DNA of 7,899 nt from an uncultured Bacteroidales bacterium (GCA_945949375.1 CAMFEN010000042.1:1-7899); one strand, 5' to 3'. Counted from the first letter of the stretch, positions 1 to 6,704 are shown. Translations and numbers: made by a program. The notes: generated from the letters alone by a model not told the origin.

Positions 1-338
1 TCAATAACATTGTTACCTTCACCTTCTTTAGGGTTGTCTTGACCTTGGATGCGTTGAACCGTGTAATCTACTTTTACATCACCAATTTGGAGATGGCTGT
101 AAGCGGTGTCCGTCATCATACCTACTACCTTGTAAGTAGTTTCATACGCATTGTACACCTCAAAAGCCTCACCTGTGATGAAATTTTCCCCGGCGGGAAC
201 TGTCACCTTGTCTTTAGTGTTGAACTCAACGCCGGCTGCGTTCTTGTCGCCTGCGGTAGGCAAATAGTGGAACTCCACCGCTGCCATCATGCTCATGCTT
301 GCAGCCACCGCTGCAGCCAAAAAGAAAATCTTTTTCAT
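1..338 (-). CDS. Secreted hypothetical protein, C-terminus outside window
   Basis: No family is recognised. Reading leftward from ATG at 338, 112 complete codons are open to the window edge with no stop, so the C-terminal part is missing. The first ~20 residues form a Sec signal peptide: MKKIFFLAAAVAASMSMMAA, with a basic N-terminus, a hydrophobic core and an Ala-rich probable cleavage region. There is no cysteine there, so this is not a lipoprotein; a periplasmic, surface or secreted location is inferred. The mature part is polar and rich in Thr, Val, Asp and Gly, with alternating patterns suggesting beta structure (around residues 45-55 and 66-95). The start lies 53 nt after the stop of the preceding lipoprotein gene, with no promoter motif seen between them, so it is probably the fourth gene of the susC operon. 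The gap before the ATG is AT-rich without a Shine-Dalgarno sequence, normal for this phylum. A role in binding or processing the SusCD substrate is possible but is only inferred from context. Confidence 0.8.
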   Translation of the reverse strand, partial: MKKIFFLAAAVAASMSMMAAVEFHYLPTAGDKNAAGVEFNTKDKVTVPAGENFITGEAFEVYNAYETTYKVVGMMTDTAYSHLQIGDVKVDYTVQRIQGQDNPKEGEGNNVI

Positions 339-381
339 GATTGTAATAAATTTTAAGTTAGTAAAAGATTGATTTGTTTAT

Positions 382-399
382 AAGAATAAGATTATTCTT
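382..399. repeat. 18-bp near-perfect palindrome at the stop codon of the small lipoprotein gene
   Basis: AAGAATAAGATTATTCTT has two perfect 8-bp arms around a 2-nt centre and includes the TAA stop of the 392-850 gene. As RNA it would form only a weak A/U-rich hairpin. On the minus strand it is not followed by a uridine run, so it is unlikely to be an efficient intrinsic terminator. It could mark an mRNA processing or stability point between the third and fourth genes of the operon, or be a chance AT-rich palindrome. Confidence 0.45.
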
Positions 400-850
400 G
401 TTTTTCCCCATTAAAAGTATTGCTGAAAATTACGCTTTTGTATCCCTCTTTGCCGAAACTTGCGAACGACATAGTAAGCTTGTTATTGGAGATACGTCCA
501 TAGATAGCCTGACCAATACCATTTCCGCCGGATTCGTTTTGGAAAACAATATCATCACCGGCGTGAGCGACATTCGTCAATCCGCGTAAGTTCCATTTGG
601 CTTGTTCGGATTTGATATAGATAAAACATTGATTCTCCAAACTGTCTTTGAATACTTCTAACTCAATAATGCCGTCATCATATATCGTTTCTTTTCCTGA
701 ACTTGAAGATACGCTCTTCCATACGCCCTTATAGACACCTGCTGCATCTTGCGCTGCGGTATGCTCATACACGCGAACGGGGTCGGTATTTTTGCAACTG
801 AAGAGGCATAATACAAATGCCATCATCCATAGACCAAAGAACTTTTTCAT
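392..850 (-). CDS. Small exported lipoprotein, unknown function, downstream of susD
   Basis: A 152-residue protein with a lipoprotein signal peptide: basic MKK, a hydrophobic stretch, then LFSC with Cys19 as the likely lipidated residue. After the cysteine come K-N-T-D, compatible with export to the outer membrane and possibly the surface. The mature domain, about 130 residues, shows alternating beta-type patterns: GVYKGVWKSV near residues 38-47, then IIELEVF, CFIYIKS, IVFQN and IYGRISNNKLTMSF. This resembles the small calycin- or lipocalin-like beta-barrel lipoproteins common in Bacteroidales, but that is a low-confidence impression. The gene starts 36 nt after the susD stop and is co-oriented, so it sits where SusE/SusF-type surface glycan-binding lipoproteins often lie. 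It is much smaller than SusE or SusF and I see no resemblance to them. The role is therefore unknown; an accessory to the SusCD transporter is inferred from position only. Confidence 0.85.
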   Translation of the reverse strand: MKKFFGLWMMAFVLCLFSCKNTDPVRVYEHTAAQDAAGVYKGVWKSVSSSSGKETIYDDGIIELEVFKDSLENQCFIYIKSEQAKWNLRGLTNVAHAGDDIVFQNESGGNGIGQAIYGRISNNKLTMSFASFGKEGYKSVIFSNTFNGEKQE

Positions 851-886
851 AATACGATTAACTTGATTTACGGTTTCACAAAATGA

Positions 887-2683
887 TTAGTATCCTTTGT
901 TTTGATCGGCCTCAGTGATAGAATTGTTGGAGTTGATCTCGGCTTGTGGAATAGGACGATACCACTTGATGTCTCCCGCTGCATTGCTCATGCGCGCTAC
1001 AGCGTTTCCTGCCAACTCCGTATTGAAGATATTGTTGTAGCGAACCAATTGCTTGGTGCGTCGCAGGTCCATCCATCGGTGTCCCTCCGCGTATAACTCG
1101 CGTGCGCGCTCATCGAGCACTAAGTCAATGGGGGTGTTGGTGAATGCGCCGTAGATGGATGCGTATGGCGAGGTATAGGCAGCAAAGGTAGTAGCGGCTA
1201 CGCCGGCGCGAGCGCGGACGGCATTGATATATGTCTCCGCAGCTCCCTCATCGCCAGCCATCAAAGCCGCTTCGGCAGCCACGAGATAGATATCCGACAG
1301 ATGGAGCACGACAATATCGCGGTAACCATTGGTTTTATTTACAGCAATCGCCGAAGAGTTGGGGTCGTCAAACTTCTTTACTACGGGCGCCGCAGACATA
1401 CCAGGCTTGGTATTGACGAACTGCAAATAATCCACTTCTTCTGCACCGGCTTTCACATTGGGGTATGTCATCAGTACGGTCATGGCATCGTTGGTGCAGG
1501 TACCCATCACCAATTGTGCTGCATGTTCGGTTTGGTATGCGCTGACGGTGTTAACGGGCGTAGTGCCGGAGAAGAACTTGCGGTGGATAGGCATCGTGTC
1601 AAGTGCGGCTTGGTCGGCATTGTAGTAAGCATAGTAGCCTACCGTCCCCCAACCGCCTGCCTCGCAGTTGTACATAGTTGTCATAAACGTGCCTTCATAG
1701 CGCTCGTCTTCCGCCGTCCAGAGATAACTGGATTTTGGGTTGGAAGCGTGCAAGCCGTCCACATACTTCTCGCCGCTGGAGGTGCAATCACCATAGTAGG
1801 AGCCAAATGTGTTTTGCAGTCCGTGTCCACCGGTCTTGAGTTCACCGGGCCACCCTGCGCGGTCGTACTGCACTGCGAACAATACTTCCTCATTGGCTTC
1901 GTTCTTCGGGCTCCATTTATCTTCAAAGGAGAGGGTGAGGCTTTGGTTATTGATTGCCTCTTTTGCCCATTTTTGTGCTTCTTGGAAACATGTCTTATCG
2001 CCTATTGCATAGGTGCCTTGTGCCGCATCGTTGAGAGTAGTATTCAAGTCCCATCCGGCAGCGAGATACACTTTCGCCAAGAGAGCTTTTGCCGCACGGC
2101 GAGATGCTGTACCATCGGAAGCGGTCTCGGGAAGCGAGGTATCGGTTACAATGTTTGTCAAATCGCTGATGAGCGATTCGTAGAGCGTTTTCAACTCCGT
2201 GCGAGGATATTCCCGTTTGGAATCATTGATATAGGAGTTGGTATAAGGTACTCCGCCAAATTGTTGCGACAAGATGTAATAGCAGTAGGAACGCAGGAAC
2301 ACCATCTCAGCGGTGTATTTGCCCGCATTGTCGTATTGTATCGTAGCATTCGCCATATTGATACAAGCGTACAAATCGGCATACAGCGACTTTACATCAG
2401 CGTTCTCCGGCGTGATGGTATATTGGTCAAACTGTGTGCCGGATTTTTTGTTGCTTGCCATGTAGAGGTCAACACCTTCTTCATAGACATCCACACGAGC
2501 CACCACGGGTTTGAGCAATGAGTAAGCATATACTCGCAACGTCGCAGGGTCGTTAGAGAAATAACCTTCTGCTTCTTGCCCGCCGGTGGTCTTGTTTTCC
2601 GGTGTTAGAAACTGCTCACAACCGGTGAGGCACATGCCAGCCAGCAAGAGCAAAACCCAAGATTTTATGATAGTAGTTTTCAT
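887..2683 (-). CDS. SusD/RagB family outer-membrane nutrient-binding lipoprotein
   Basis: A 598-residue surface lipoprotein that captures the substrate and acts as a lid over its SusC partner. The signal peptide ends in a lipobox, MCLTGC, with Cys22 as the lipidated residue. The N-terminal half is Tyr-, Ala- and Asn-rich and helical, as expected for the TPR-like scaffold of SusD proteins. The family's C-terminal signatures are clear: DIYLVAAEAALMAGDEGAAE with an INAVRARAG segment near residues 463-495, ERARELYAEGHRWMDLRR near 524-543, and WYRPIPQAEINSNN near 573-586, ending in a typical NKGY. The length is somewhat above the usual 500-550. The start is the ATG after a 32-nt gap from susC; that gap is built of 7-nt repeats and has no Shine-Dalgarno site. 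Pairing with the upstream susC gene is the standard SusCD arrangement. The substrate cannot be read from the sequence: glycans are most common, but RagB-type relatives bind peptides. Confidence 0.96.
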   Translation of the reverse strand: MKTTIIKSWVLLLLAGMCLTGCEQFLTPENKTTGGQEAEGYFSNDPATLRVYAYSLLKPVVARVDVYEEGVDLYMASNKKSGTQFDQYTITPENADVKSLYADLYACINMANATIQYDNAGKYTAEMVFLRSYCYYILSQQFGGVPYTNSYINDSKREYPRTELKTLYESLISDLTNIVTDTSLPETASDGTASRRAAKALLAKVYLAAGWDLNTTLNDAAQGTYAIGDKTCFQEAQKWAKEAINNQSLTLSFEDKWSPKNEANEEVLFAVQYDRAGWPGELKTGGHGLQNTFGSYYGDCTSSGEKYVDGLHASNPKSSYLWTAEDERYEGTFMTTMYNCEAGGWGTVGYYAYYNADQAALDTMPIHRKFFSGTTPVNTVSAYQTEHAAQLVMGTCTNDAMTVLMTYPNVKAGAEEVDYLQFVNTKPGMSAAPVVKKFDDPNSSAIAVNKTNGYRDIVVLHLSDIYLVAAEAALMAGDEGAAETYINAVRARAGVAATTFAAYTSPYASIYGAFTNTPIDLVLDERARELYAEGHRWMDLRRTKQLVRYNNIFNTELAGNAVARMSNAAGDIKWYRPIPQAEINSNNSITEADQNKGY

Positions 2684-2711
2684 GATTTACGAATTACGAT
2701 TGACGATTGAC
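2684..2711 (-). repeat. Four tandem heptamers filling the susC-susD gap
   Basis: On the plus strand the gap reads GATTTAC, GAATTAC, GATTGAC, GATTGAC, four 7-nt units ending directly at the susD start codon. On the mRNA strand the units are GTCAATC twice, GTAATTC and GTAAATC, immediately followed by ATG. The whole 32-nt spacer is thus almost only repeat. The A/U-rich, weakly structured character suits Shine-Dalgarno-independent initiation in this phylum. A slippage-prone repeat here could change the spacing between the two genes, but that is inference. Confidence 0.8.
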
Positions 2712-2715
2712 GAAA

Positions 2716-5700
2716 TTAGAATTTTAGGCTGAGCCCCACTTGCGTATTGATGGTAGCAGGTGCATCGTTCGAAAGAGATGTGTTTGCCCACTCGGGGTCG
2801 AATCCTCGATACGAAGTGAAGCAGAGAGGATTGGTAACCGTGCAATAGATACGCAATTTCTGGATATGGAGTTTATCCAACGCTTTCTTTTGCAGGCTGT
2901 ATGCCAACGTGATATATTTCACCTTCAAGAAACTTGCATCTACAATCTTGTTGCATCCGTCCAACCAGTATGGATTGCCGATGCCTGAGTTAGCAGAGGC
3001 ATTGTTCGGGAAAGGATAGGAGCCATAGTGGGTCGTCTCTTGGTAAACAGGATTGATATAGGTACCATTCTCGCTGATACCGTCGCAATCAATGAGTGTG
3101 CCGGCGGGAATATAGTAGTCCATATTCATACGCATACGTCCGCGGTCGGAGTAGTTGAGATACTCGCCGTAGAACTCAGATTGAACGGTTTGTCCCCACT
3201 TGCCATAGAGCGAGAACGCAAACTCAAAGCCCTTGTAGGTTAGGGTAGAGGTGAGCGATGCGGTCAGTTTGGGGTCGGACGAGTAAATCTTCTTATCAGC
3301 ATCGGAGAACTTGCCATCGCCATTGACATCTAAGATGATAGGCTGTCCTTCCGTCCAACCATAGCAAGCATAGTAGTAGTCCGCTTCTTTTATTTCGTTG
3401 CCAACAGCATCTTTGCCGAACTTCTGAATAGCAATCTCGGTATTAGGGATAGTCATCATCTTGTCGCTGACGATTCCCACCCATTGGTAGTCGTACACAT
3501 TGTTGATAGGTTGCCCGATGAAGAGTCCATCGTTGGGCATATCCGTTCCGCTACCGTTGATTTCGAGCACTTCGTTGTGGTTGTGCGCAAAGGTGAACGA
3601 TGTTTCCCAACGCCAGTTGTTGACATCTACATTCACTGTCTTCAGCCCGATCTCAATACCGCGGTTAAGCACAGACCCCACGTTGGTAACTACGGACTGT
3701 CCGCCAGCCTCAAGAGGCAACTCTACGGAATAAAGAAGGTCTTTGGAAACTTTATTGTAGAAATCAAATGTACCTGTGATGCGGTCGCGAACAAAGCCGA
3801 AATCAAATCCCGCATTCCACTCATAACTGGTCTCCCATGTCAGGTTCGGGTCAACGATGGCGTTAGGATAGTAGCCGGTGGCGTAACTGCTGCCGAACGG
3901 ATAGTAGATAGGACCTGCAACACTCTGCTGGGTCGCATAGTTCCCGATACCGCTATTATTACCCGTTACACCATACGATAGACGCCATTTCCAGTTGGTG
4001 AGCCAAGTGGCCTCTTGTGCCCAGCTCTCTTCGGACATACGCCATGCGAGTGCCGCAGACGGGAACCAACCCCATTGATGCCCTTTGGCAAACTTAGACG
4101 ATCCATCGGCACGAACCGTAGCGGTAACCATATACTTGCCGGCGTATGAATAGTTAGCACGTACAGCGAAAGAAGCCAAGGAGTTTTCGGTGTAGGAGGT
4201 AGTGCTATTGCCGGCATCATACGAGCCGGTAGCGAGGTTATACCAGAGCGTACCATCCATGACTCCGGTGTATTTCCAATAGTTGTAGTTGGTTTGATAG
4301 TGTGCGAGGGAGAAAAGCCCCATCACGTTCACGCTATGCTTCTCGTTGAACGTCTCTGCATAGGTGATGGTGTTGTCCCATGTATAGTTAAAGTTCTGAT
4401 TCTTCGTCAGTTGTGCCACGTTTCGATCATAGTCAGAGACCAAGGTGTTGTCAAACTGTCCGAGGGTATAGTTATCGTAGTTAGGTGCAAACAATGTCTT
4501 GAGCGTCAGTCCTTTGACGGGAACAACTTGCAGGTAGATATTACCCATCGCGCGCCATGTTTGTTTTTGCTTGGTGCGGTTTGCCATATAGAGCAGAGGC
4601 GATACTTGGTCGGAGAACTGGTATTTAGCAACCGAATTCAGGGCTTCGTAATTACCCGGCTTCTCAATGATATTCCCTTCCTCATCATAAGGTTGCATAA
4701 AGGGATTCATACGATAGGCAATCTTCACGGCATCATCGTTAGCGTAGTCGTTGCCCATCCATGAGAGGTTGAAGTTGATACCTGCCTGCACATATTTGTT
4801 GATGGTGGCATCAATCGAGCTCTTCAGGTTGATACGTTTCTGCTCATCACCGATGTAGATACCTTTGTCTTGGTTGAATCCCACGCCGAAGTGGTAAGCC
4901 ACATGCTCGCTCGAACCATTGACCGCCACGTAGTGGTTTTGTTGGAAACCGGTGCGGGTAACGAGGTCCATCCAGTTGGTGGTCTTGCCTTCCTTCATCA
5001 ATTCTTTGAGACGATATTGCCCTGCATATTGCTCAGTGCTTTCCGTCTTCCCATCGTTGTAGCAAGCCATCTGCTCATAGCCTGCCATGTTATAAACAGG
5101 TTGTCCGCTGGATGCAATGCTGGAACCGCCGGCATAGCCCAAGAACTTGAGGAAACGATAATTATAAAACTCCTGTGCGTCCATGAACATATCCATACGG
5201 GTAGGACTGACAGCTCCCACATACATGTCATAACTGATGGTCGGTTTCTTTTCTTTCTTCCCCTCAGTGGAGCCGGATTTGGTGGTAACTTGTACCACAC
5301 CAGCCGTCGCGCGCGAACCATATATAGCTGTGCTGGATGCGTCTTTCAGTACATCTATACGCGCTATGTCTTGCGGGTTGAGCCAATCAATGTCATCGCA
5401 TATGATACCATCCACGACGTAGATAGGTTTCGTATCGGAGTTGGTGGATGATTTACCGCGTATTTCTATATCAAATCCGCCGCCGGTACGACCGGTAGAT
5501 TGCGTGATGTTCACACCGGCAACCTGCCCTTGCAGCGCTTCTACAACGCCGGTAGTACCTTTTGCTGTAATAGCATCACTTCCCACGGAGGTTACAGAAC
5601 CCGTCAAGTCGTTTTTCTTCATCTGACCATAGCCGACTACCACTACTTCTTCAAGGACTTCGGTGTCTTCGGAAAGTGTTACCTTAATGACCTTTTGGTT

Positions 5701-5967
5701 GCCCACGGGTAGTTCTTTGGACGCGTACCCCACGTAGGAGAAGACGAGGATGTCGCTCGGAGCGACGTTGTCTAATGTGAAGTTACCGTCGAAATCGGTA
5801 ATGGAACCTGTGGTGGTTCCCTTCACCTGTATGCTCACGCCAATTAGCGGTTCTCCGGCATCGTCTATCACGGTACCGCTTACCGTCTGCTGCGCATACG
5901 CAAGAAGGCACGACACACTCAATATAAGAGATGTCAGCACCTTTTTGAGAGAAGTAAAATAGTTCAT
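2716..5967 (-). CDS. SusC/RagA family TonB-linked outer-membrane transporter
   Basis: A 1083-residue TonB-dependent outer-membrane importer. The order of parts is typical. A Sec signal peptide ends near AYA/QQ (residues 25/26). A carboxypeptidase-regulatory-like (CarboxypepD_reg/DUF4480-type) domain spans about 27-100, with VSGTVIDDAGEPLIGVSI and TDFDGNFTL. A TonB-box-like EEVVVVGYG lies at 106-114. The plug domain covers about 117-235, with VYVVDGI-like and RIDVLKDASSTAIYGSRA signatures. A 22-strand beta-barrel follows. Near the C-terminus is the family motif YRGFDPEW, and the last residue is Phe in LSLKF, the usual outer-membrane assembly signal. It would import oligomers captured by the downstream SusD partner, using energy from TonB-ExbBD. 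It is the first gene of the minus-strand operon, with a promoter about 270 nt upstream and a long structured leader. No frameshift or truncation is seen. The length is normal for the family. The substrate is unknown because no enzyme genes are in view. Confidence 0.97.
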   Translation of the reverse strand: MNYFTSLKKVLTSLILSVSCLLAYAQQTVSGTVIDDAGEPLIGVSIQVKGTTTGSITDFDGNFTLDNVAPSDILVFSYVGYASKELPVGNQKVIKVTLSEDTEVLEEVVVVGYGQMKKNDLTGSVTSVGSDAITAKGTTGVVEALQGQVAGVNITQSTGRTGGGFDIEIRGKSSTNSDTKPIYVVDGIICDDIDWLNPQDIARIDVLKDASSTAIYGSRATAGVVQVTTKSGSTEGKKEKKPTISYDMYVGAVSPTRMDMFMDAQEFYNYRFLKFLGYAGGSSIASSGQPVYNMAGYEQMACYNDGKTESTEQYAGQYRLKELMKEGKTTNWMDLVTRTGFQQNHYVAVNGSSEHVAYHFGVGFNQDKGIYIGDEQKRINLKSSIDATINKYVQAGINFNLSWMGNDYANDDAVKIAYRMNPFMQPYDEEGNIIEKPGNYEALNSVAKYQFSDQVSPLLYMANRTKQKQTWRAMGNIYLQVVPVKGLTLKTLFAPNYDNYTLGQFDNTLVSDYDRNVAQLTKNQNFNYTWDNTITYAETFNEKHSVNVMGLFSLAHYQTNYNYWKYTGVMDGTLWYNLATGSYDAGNSTTSYTENSLASFAVRANYSYAGKYMVTATVRADGSSKFAKGHQWGWFPSAALAWRMSEESWAQEATWLTNWKWRLSYGVTGNNSGIGNYATQQSVAGPIYYPFGSSYATGYYPNAIVDPNLTWETSYEWNAGFDFGFVRDRITGTFDFYNKVSKDLLYSVELPLEAGGQSVVTNVGSVLNRGIEIGLKTVNVDVNNWRWETSFTFAHNHNEVLEINGSGTDMPNDGLFIGQPINNVYDYQWVGIVSDKMMTIPNTEIAIQKFGKDAVGNEIKEADYYYACYGWTEGQPIILDVNGDGKFSDADKKIYSSDPKLTASLTSTLTYKGFEFAFSLYGKWGQTVQSEFYGEYLNYSDRGRMRMNMDYYIPAGTLIDCDGISENGTYINPVYQETTHYGSYPFPNNASANSGIGNPYWLDGCNKIVDASFLKVKYITLAYSLQKKALDKLHIQKLRIYCTVTNPLCFTSYRGFDPEWANTSLSNDAPATINTQVGLSLKF

Positions 5968-6013
5968 GAAAAGTAGTGTTTTTATTGTATTGTCTTTTAG
6001 GCTGTTTCGGGTG

Positions 6014-6069
6014 AAAAGTGGGACTTTGGGGTGGGTAAATCAAAAGGGTCGTTTCAGTTTACCCACTTT
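6014..6069 (-). promoter_or_regulatory. Pair of mutually exclusive hairpins in the susC leader
   Basis: In mRNA sense, the segment AAAGTGGGTAAA (6069-6058) can pair in two ways. GTGGGTAAA (6066-6058) is a perfect 9-bp complement of TTTACCCAC (6039-6031), leaving an 18-nt loop. Alternatively AAAGTGGG (6069-6062) is a perfect 8-bp complement of CCCACTTT (6022-6015). The five bases GTGGG (6066-6062) belong to both helices, so only one can form at a time. Neither hairpin is followed by a clear uridine run, so a transcription terminator is not evident. A conformational switch affecting susC expression, or a DNA operator for the inner palindrome, are both possible. Confidence 0.5.
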
Positions 6070-6120
6070 AATTAACTTTTTCTTTCCTTTTCTTTGTTGA
6101 TTTTTCTCATCTTTTGCCAT
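6040..6120 (-). CDS. Possible 26-residue basic leader peptide upstream of susC
   Basis: An ATG at 6120 opens a 26-codon frame ending in TGA at 6040, entirely inside the susC leader. The product begins MAKDEKNQQRKGKKK and ends KLKRPF; it contains nine Lys and two Arg but only two acidic residues. There is no signal peptide or known domain. The ATG is the first in its frame after an upstream in-frame stop. Its codons cover the 5' arms of both leader hairpins and its stop codon touches the 3' arm of the 9-bp one, so a translating ribosome would interfere with folding. Against it: the leader is A-rich, so Lys codons arise by chance, and the ATG sits in a small hairpin (6114-6127). It may well not be translated. 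Confidence 0.25.
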   Translation of the reverse strand: MAKDEKNQQRKGKKKLIKVGKLKRPF

Positions 6121-6178
6121 ACGGCAAGAGGTGGGAGTATTGTTTATTCCTCTGCCTTCGCGTCTCTACGGGGTATGT

Positions 6179-6194
6179 CTAAACGACCGTTTAG
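6179..6194. promoter_or_regulatory. 16-bp palindrome, possible operator just downstream of the susC promoter
   Basis: CTAAACGACCGTTTAG has perfect 7-bp arms around a central AC. It lies about 35-50 nt past the inferred susC transcription start, a position from which a bound repressor could block transcription. The half-site TAAACG recalls operators of dimeric helix-turn-helix repressors such as the LacI/GalR type, although those usually have a central CG without the 2-nt insert. Eight bases of it, AAACGACC, recur on the opposite strand at 6047-6054. No regulator gene is in view. Confidence 0.45.
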
Positions 6195-6236
6195 TTTGCC
6201 TCATACGATGATGGGATTGTGCATCGGAATACGGTG

Positions 6237-6268
6237 CAAAGGTAGTATATTTTTTTTAATTCTGCAAA
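6237..6268 (-). promoter_or_regulatory. Bacteroidota-type promoter of the susC operon
   Basis: On the minus strand TTTG (6268-6265) is followed by a 20-nt spacer and then TACCTTTG (6244-6237), matching the -33 TTTG and -7 TAnnTTTG elements of the Bacteroidota primary sigma factor. The spacer is AT-rich. The spacing is identical to that of the gpsA promoter in this window. Transcription should begin near 6230 and run leftward into susC. Confidence 0.8.
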
Positions 6269-6468
6269 TTGTAGTTTACAAAATGGCATATTTTTTCGTA
6301 TTTTTGTTGATTTGCATGCTAAAAGTGATAGATTTTACACATAAACAAATGGATTTTTACACAAAATCACTCAGAATGTATGTTGCATATATGACGCTAT
6401 GCACTTTATGTATATATCGCCACGATGATTTTATTGCGTTAAAAATCTCTAAAGATAAATGCGGATAT
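6269..6468. other. AT-rich non-coding stretch upstream of the susC promoter, with a direct repeat
   Basis: No credible gene is seen; the open frame crossing it on the plus strand has no protein-like features and runs through the promoter. The only structure noted is an imperfect direct repeat, GATTTTACACATAAA (6331-6345) and GATTTTTACACAAAA (6352-6366), 21 nt apart start to start (two helical turns) and about 65-100 bp upstream of the -33 element. This is a plausible place for an activator to bind on one face of the helix, but AT-rich DNA gives such repeats by chance. Confidence 0.35.
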
Positions 6469-6470
6469 GA

Positions 6471-6506
6471 GGGTGTGTCAAAAATAGCATGACACCCCCT
6501 TTTTTT
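6471..6506 (+). terminator. Terminator-like hairpin at the left end of the element
   Basis: GTGTCA (6475-6480) pairs with TGACAC (6490-6495) around a 9-nt loop; beyond one T/C mismatch three more G-C pairs extend the stem (6471-6473 with 6497-6499). Seven T residues follow at 6500-6506. This is the shape of an intrinsic terminator for rightward transcription, but no rightward gene lies to its left, so its presence is better explained by the repeat element than by a host gene. Confidence 0.55.
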
Positions 6507-6671
6507 GTTATAGCGAGGTTATAGATACACCTACATGCCATTGATTTCCGATGAGCCCTCAATGAGCAGAATGTAATAGGAGATTCACAAGTATGTAATA
6601 GGTTATTATTAGGTTATTATTAGGTTATTATTAGGTTATTATTGGGTGATTATTGGGTGATTCAGCTGCCT
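6507..6671. repeat. 11-nt periodic tandem array
   Basis: From 6595 to 6660 the sequence is six 11-nt units: GTAATAGGTTA, TTATTAGGTTA three times, then TTATTGGGTGA twice. The same 11-nt register continues leftward in degenerate form: GTTATAG recurs at 6507 and 6518, ATGAGC at 6551 and 6562, and GTAATAGG at 6573 and 6595 (22 nt apart). About 15 units can be laid out. An 11-nt unit does not preserve a reading frame, so it is not a protein repeat. The near-perfect central units suggest recent slippage or expansion from an older degenerate array. Confidence 0.8.
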
Positions 6672-6704
6672 ATATCGAACAAAATAATGACAACATCCGC
6701 TGCC

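Larger units (their letters stand above)
5968..6230 (-). promoter_or_regulatory. Long 5' leader of the susC operon mRNA
   Basis: Between the inferred transcription start (about 7 nt past the -7 box, near 6230) and the susC ATG lie some 260 nt, unusually long compared with the roughly 30 nt before gpsA. In transcript order it carries a 16-bp palindrome (6179-6194), a purine-rich stretch overlapping a possible 26-codon ORF (6120-6040), two overlapping inverted repeats (6069-6014), and an A-rich stretch before the susC start codon. Long leaders with regulatory function are known for some Bacteroides uptake genes. Regulation here is inferred from the structure, not shown. Confidence 0.6.

Noticed and set aside
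1183..1190. Minus-strand TACCTTTG inside the susD-like gene, matching a -7 element
   Set aside because: No TTTG at the proper distance upstream and it lies within coding sequence; treated as chance.
1301..2521. Long open frame (406 codons) on the plus strand opposite the susD-like gene
   Set aside because: Antisense to a clear SusD coding sequence, with no recognisable domain or signal peptide; it is a shadow of the codon use of the real gene.
5783..6043. 86-codon minus-strand frame overlapping the start of susC
   Set aside because: Out-of-frame with the SusC signal peptide and regulatory-like domain, which are unmistakable; composition is not protein-like.
6160..6170. CGCGTCTCTAC in the susC leader, resembling one arm of a dispersed GTAGAGACGCG repeat
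   Set aside because: Only one arm is present and no partner arm is nearby, so a repeat cannot be supported.
6094..6492. 132-codon plus-strand open frame in the susC upstream region
   Set aside because: It runs antisense through the leader and promoter of susC and ends in the left hairpin of the repeat element. Its hydrophobic look comes from T-rich DNA.
6579..6671. CRISPR array considered for the repeats
   Set aside because: Units are 11 nt and directly adjacent with no unique spacers, and no cas genes are present.
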